Shown: positions 13,870 through 16,366 of the stretch, piece after piece
How positions within the stretch are numbered: the stretch's first letter is position 1
How the letters are laid out: every line of letters starts with the position of its first letter
Assembly: GCA_004553095.1 (NCBI GenBank)
Contig: SFMJ01000020.1
Location: forward strand, 1 to 16,366
From: Bacteroidales bacterium
GTDB lineage: Bacteria; Bacteroidota; Bacteroidia; Bacteroidales; Muribaculaceae
Direction of reading: 5' to 3'
DNA length: 16,366 nucleotides
Notes under the pieces: model-generated
Seen by the model: only the letters and a program-made list of their open reading frames with translations
Database searches by the model: none
What the model was told of the DNA's origin: nothing
Translations under genes and position numbers: made by a program

Positions 13870-15327
13870 ATGAAGAAGAATATATTTTTGATTATCGCCG
13901 CCATGATGCTGGTATCGGCATCGGTTTCCGCCAAAAGTTATAAGCGTGGCGTGAGTGAGAACTCCTTCTCGCTTGCTGTGGAGATGGATGTCTTGACTCC
14001 GGGTGTGAGCTGGTATTACAACTGGAGTAATATCCCTAATACGGGTGTCGACAATCAGGTGCTGGAATATGAGGGTGATTTCGAGTTCGTGCCGATGGCA
14101 TGGAATGCCAACTATAATGCCGATGCTATCCGCGAATTTGTCGGCAAGCACCCTGAGTGCAAGTATATCTTGGGCTATAACGAACCCAACTTCACAGCCC
14201 AAGCCAATATGACACCGGCACAGGCTGCCGAGAAGTGGCCCGAGTTGGTGGCACTTGCCAATGAACTGGATCTGCAGATCATCGCTCCGGCACTCAATTA
14301 TTCTCCCAATCCACCTTACCAGAGTCCTACGGCTTGGTTTGACGAATTTAACAATCTGGTTGGCTCTGACAGTTATGATTTCGTGGCTATCCATGCCTAT
14401 GGTGGATATGGCGTACTCACCGACCTTGCCACTACCTTCCATGATCGTTATGGCAAGCCGGTGTGGGTTACCGAGTTCTGCTATTGGCCCGATACGGGGA
14501 ATACAAGCAGTCTGGTGACTCCCGCTTCGCAGATATCATTTATGATCAGCACTGTCGAGTGGTTGGAGACAACAGATTGGATCTATCGCTATGCCTGGTT
14601 CAAGGCCAAGGGTGCATGCGATAGCGCTACCGGCCCTAACTATGGACTGATCGTGCCGCAACGTGGCTATGATCCCCGCCAACTCTCCACCCAAGGCTAC
14701 ATCTATACCTATATGAGCGATTTCGATAAGAATCTTTGGCATGCCGTCGGCGAGACTTTCCCCGCTGTCGATTATGTTGCTTCGCTCAATGTCGGTCTCA
14801 ATCCCGGCACTTATAGCGACTGCGCCAAGCCGATCGAGATCAGCCAATTTAATGCCGGTGCGTATGCCGATTATCAGTTTGACGTGCCCCAATCCGGCAG
14901 ATATACTCTGCGCCTTACTGTGGGAGGATATGGCGAACCATCTCGTTTTGACCCCCAATTGCAGGTGATGCGTCTTGATGGCGAGGCTGAAACTCCCGTT
15001 TCGGAAGTAACCAAATTCTCCCTCCCCAATGATGACTCTACTTATACTACTGCCGAGATCGCACTACAACTCTCCGCCGGCAAGCAAACACTCCGTTTGA
15101 CGGATAAGGCACCCTATCAACCCTCCGGCATACGCATTGCTAATATAGTCCTGACTGAAGAGGGCGCCGGAGTCAAGGACATCCTCTGCGATAACCAAGC
15201 ATCTGTGGTCGATGTTTATACTCTTCAGGGTATTTGCATCAGAAAGAATGTTTCGCCTCAGGATGCTACTGCCGGACTCCCTGCCGGTGTCTATGTAGTA
15301 GGCAATCGCAAAGTCAATGTGAAATAA
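13870..15327 (+). CDS. GH128-type endo-beta-1,3-glucanase with CBM6-like domain and sorting-like tail
   Basis: A 485-residue secreted enzyme. Signal peptide about 1-21 (ending SVSAK). The catalytic region (about 25-290) fits the glycoside hydrolase catalytic-core (Glyco_hydro_cc/GH128) family: GVSWYYNW at 45-52, FVPMAWN, YILGYNEPN (99-107) with E105 the probable acid/base, DFVAIHAYG, and VWVTEFCYW with E202 the probable nucleophile. Bacterial and fungal GH128 members act on beta-1,3-glucans, in line with the GH16 and GH3 neighbours. Residues about 300-430 look like a CBM6/CBM35-type beta-sandwich (AYADYQFDVPQSGRYTLRL, AGKQTLRLTD, IRIANIVL) that may hold the glucan. The last 50 residues (VVDVYTLQGICI, GLPAGVYVVGNRKVNVK) resemble a T9SS sorting tail. 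The exact mode of cleavage cannot be told from sequence. Confidence 0.85.
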   Translation: MKKNIFLIIAAMMLVSASVSAKSYKRGVSENSFSLAVEMDVLTPGVSWYYNWSNIPNTGVDNQVLEYEGDFEFVPMAWNANYNADAIREFVGKHPECKYILGYNEPNFTAQANMTPAQAAEKWPELVALANELDLQIIAPALNYSPNPPYQSPTAWFDEFNNLVGSDSYDFVAIHAYGGYGVLTDLATTFHDRYGKPVWVTEFCYWPDTGNTSSLVTPASQISFMISTVEWLETTDWIYRYAWFKAKGACDSATGPNYGLIVPQRGYDPRQLSTQGYIYTYMSDFDKNLWHAVGETFPAVDYVASLNVGLNPGTYSDCAKPIEISQFNAGAYADYQFDVPQSGRYTLRLTVGGYGEPSRFDPQLQVMRLDGEAETPVSEVTKFSLPNDDSTYTTAEIALQLSAGKQTLRLTDKAPYQPSGIRIANIVLTEEGAGVKDILCDNQASVVDVYTLQGICIRKNVSPQDATAGLPAGVYVVGNRKVNVK

Positions 15328-15371
15328 TAATTAGAAAATCATAAGTTAATCTACTATAAACCAATATCAAT

Positions 15372-16366
15372 ATGAAAAAACTACTATTAACAACATTTCT
15401 GGTCGGAGCAGCCATGACGACTGCATCCGCCAAGGAGTATGTTGTCTACAACGGCGGGCAAGAACTGACCGCTGATCAGACGCAACTCCCGGTGAATTTC
15501 TCTACATGGGAAGGCACTGTATCAACTAAGGACAATAAAACAGATTTTTCCAAAGACTTCACAGTCAACAACGATGGCTGGTGGGGCGGTGGCTGGGAAA
15601 TCGATGGCACTCAGTTTGACATCACCACATTCGCTCAGAGTGAAACAGGCTGGCTTCTGAAGTTTGAAGAGAAATGCGACCCGGAAAACGCAAACCTTAC
15701 CTTCAAGATCCAGATGTCTTCCGGCGATGTAAGACCTGAACCGGTGGTCAAAATCCCCTGCACCGGTCAATGGGAGGAGGTAACCATTAACATCAAGGAT
15801 ACGTTTGACGATATCTTTTCCAAATTAACATCCGGCAATAAGCTGTATTGCTTCGCACCGGTGGGTGGCGCCGGTTGGAAAGATAGAAAGATCTCTTTTC
15901 GCAATGTGCGTCTGGTGGAGATCCCTGCCTCTCCTATCATCTCTCTTGAGGCTACTAACATTACTGAGACTACTGCCGACTTGGCTTATAGCGTAAGTCT
16001 TCCTTCGGCTCTTACCGGTGCAGATGTCGCTGTATATTATAAGGAGAAATCTGCCGCTGACTTTACTCGCGCATCCGGCAGCCCTATCGCTTTGACCGAT
16101 CTCCTTGAGAAGACCAACTATACCTACGTGATCAAGGCTGTGGCTACTCTCAATGGTAAAGAGTATGTCTCCGAGAAGGAAGTTTCGTTCATGACCGGAG
16201 GTCTCTATAAGTATGGCAATAAGTTCTATGGTAATGTGGAACATAATGGCTTTATTTACAACTATATGCTGATAGCGGAAAGTGACGGCTCACTCACTTG
16301 TAAAGCAGATATTACTGCTCGGGAAGGTACTGTTGGTGTGGTGCGACAGATTAAAATCGCTGATAA
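15372..16366 (+). CDS. Secreted multidomain CBM-like/FnIII protein (runs off right edge)
   Basis: An open frame begins at ATG 15372 and continues for 331 codons to the window edge without a stop. Residues 1-20 form a type I signal peptide (ending TASAK). Residues about 22-183 resemble a galactose-binding-like carbohydrate-binding module, with aromatic clusters (NNDGWWGGGWEIDG at 66-79, GWLLKFE, GQWEEVTINI, ISFRNVRLVE). Residues about 187-276 are a fibronectin type III-like domain (ISLEATNITETTADLAYSV, YTYVIKAVATLNG). A third beta-rich domain starts at 277 (YKYGNKFYGNVEHNG, DGSLTCKADIT). It lies 44 bp after the GH128 gene, so it is probably the next gene of the operon. A surface glycan-binding role is plausible, but a catalytic domain or sorting tail could lie past the edge. 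No named family is assigned. Confidence 0.78.
   Translation, partial: MKKLLLTTFLVGAAMTTASAKEYVVYNGGQELTADQTQLPVNFSTWEGTVSTKDNKTDFSKDFTVNNDGWWGGGWEIDGTQFDITTFAQSETGWLLKFEEKCDPENANLTFKIQMSSGDVRPEPVVKIPCTGQWEEVTINIKDTFDDIFSKLTSGNKLYCFAPVGGAGWKDRKISFRNVRLVEIPASPIISLEATNITETTADLAYSVSLPSALTGADVAVYYKEKSAADFTRASGSPIALTDLLEKTNYTYVIKAVATLNGKEYVSEKEVSFMTGGLYKYGNKFYGNVEHNGFIYNYMLIAESDGSLTCKADITAREGTVGVVRQIKIAD

Noticed and set aside
12954..13934. 326-codon open frame on the minus strand over the GH3 gene end and GH128 start
   Set aside because: Antisense shadow of the GH3 frame; no domain, no promoter, and it crosses the junction of two well-supported genes.
1..16366. CRISPR array, transposase, integrase, phage gene, rRNA or tRNA
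   Set aside because: No regularly spaced repeats of CRISPR type, no mobile-element protein motifs and no RNA gene sequences were recognised on either strand by reading.

Overview
The window is a polysaccharide utilization locus (PUL) from a member of the Bacteroidota, most likely order Bacteroidales. The signs are an adjacent SusC/SusD pair, a TAnnTTTG-type promoter, AT-rich leaders without Shine-Dalgarno sequences, and C-terminal tails resembling type IX secretion (T9SS) sorting modules. Tails of the 'YYNLQG...NPENGIFI' kind recall gut families such as Muribaculaceae or Prevotellaceae, but the sequence alone cannot fix the family. The predicted substrate is a beta-1,3-glucan (laminarin-like, fungal or yeast cell wall, or mixed-linkage cereal glucan). 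This rests on two GH16 laminarinase-type enzymes, a GH128-type endo-beta-1,3-glucanase and a GH3 BglX-type beta-glucosidase.

Layout. Minus strand, left side: the 5' part of a membrane-anchored TPR protein (1-311, cut by the window edge), preceded in transcription order by a 959-residue membrane-spanning regulator (346-3225). The regulator has a periplasmic beta-propeller/Y_Y_Y sensor and a cytoplasmic LuxR-type helix-turn-helix, with no histidine kinase. A 338-base AT-rich divergent control region (3226-3563) follows. It carries a 46-bp imperfect palindrome, four 11-bp repeat units in two tandem pairs spaced 33 bp apart, a good Bacteroides-type promoter, and a stem-loop at the predicted 5' end of the operon mRNA. 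Plus strand, 3564 to the right edge: susC-like, susD-like, a secreted putative glycan-binding protein, GH16 number 1 (sorting tail), GH16 number 2 (lipoprotein), GH3 beta-glucosidase, GH128 enzyme, and a secreted CBM-like/FnIII protein cut by the right edge. Gaps between the plus-strand genes are 14 to 142 bp, so one operon is likely. Hairpins follow susD, the binding-protein gene and the first GH16 gene, and may set unequal expression along the transcript.

Working model (inference). Surface endo-enzymes (two GH16 and GH128) and binding proteins cut and hold beta-1,3-glucan. The SusD/SusC pair imports oligosaccharides. The GH3 enzyme releases glucose in the periplasm. An oligosaccharide sensed by the periplasmic part of the divergent regulator would lead its HTH to activate the operon from the 11-bp repeats next to the -33 element.

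No rRNA, tRNA, CRISPR array, insertion sequence, integrase or phage gene was seen. The parts are recognisable PUL families. The less ordinary points are the kinase-less regulator with a phased repeat operator, the mixed lipoprotein/T9SS-like export of paralogous enzymes, and the intercistronic hairpins.
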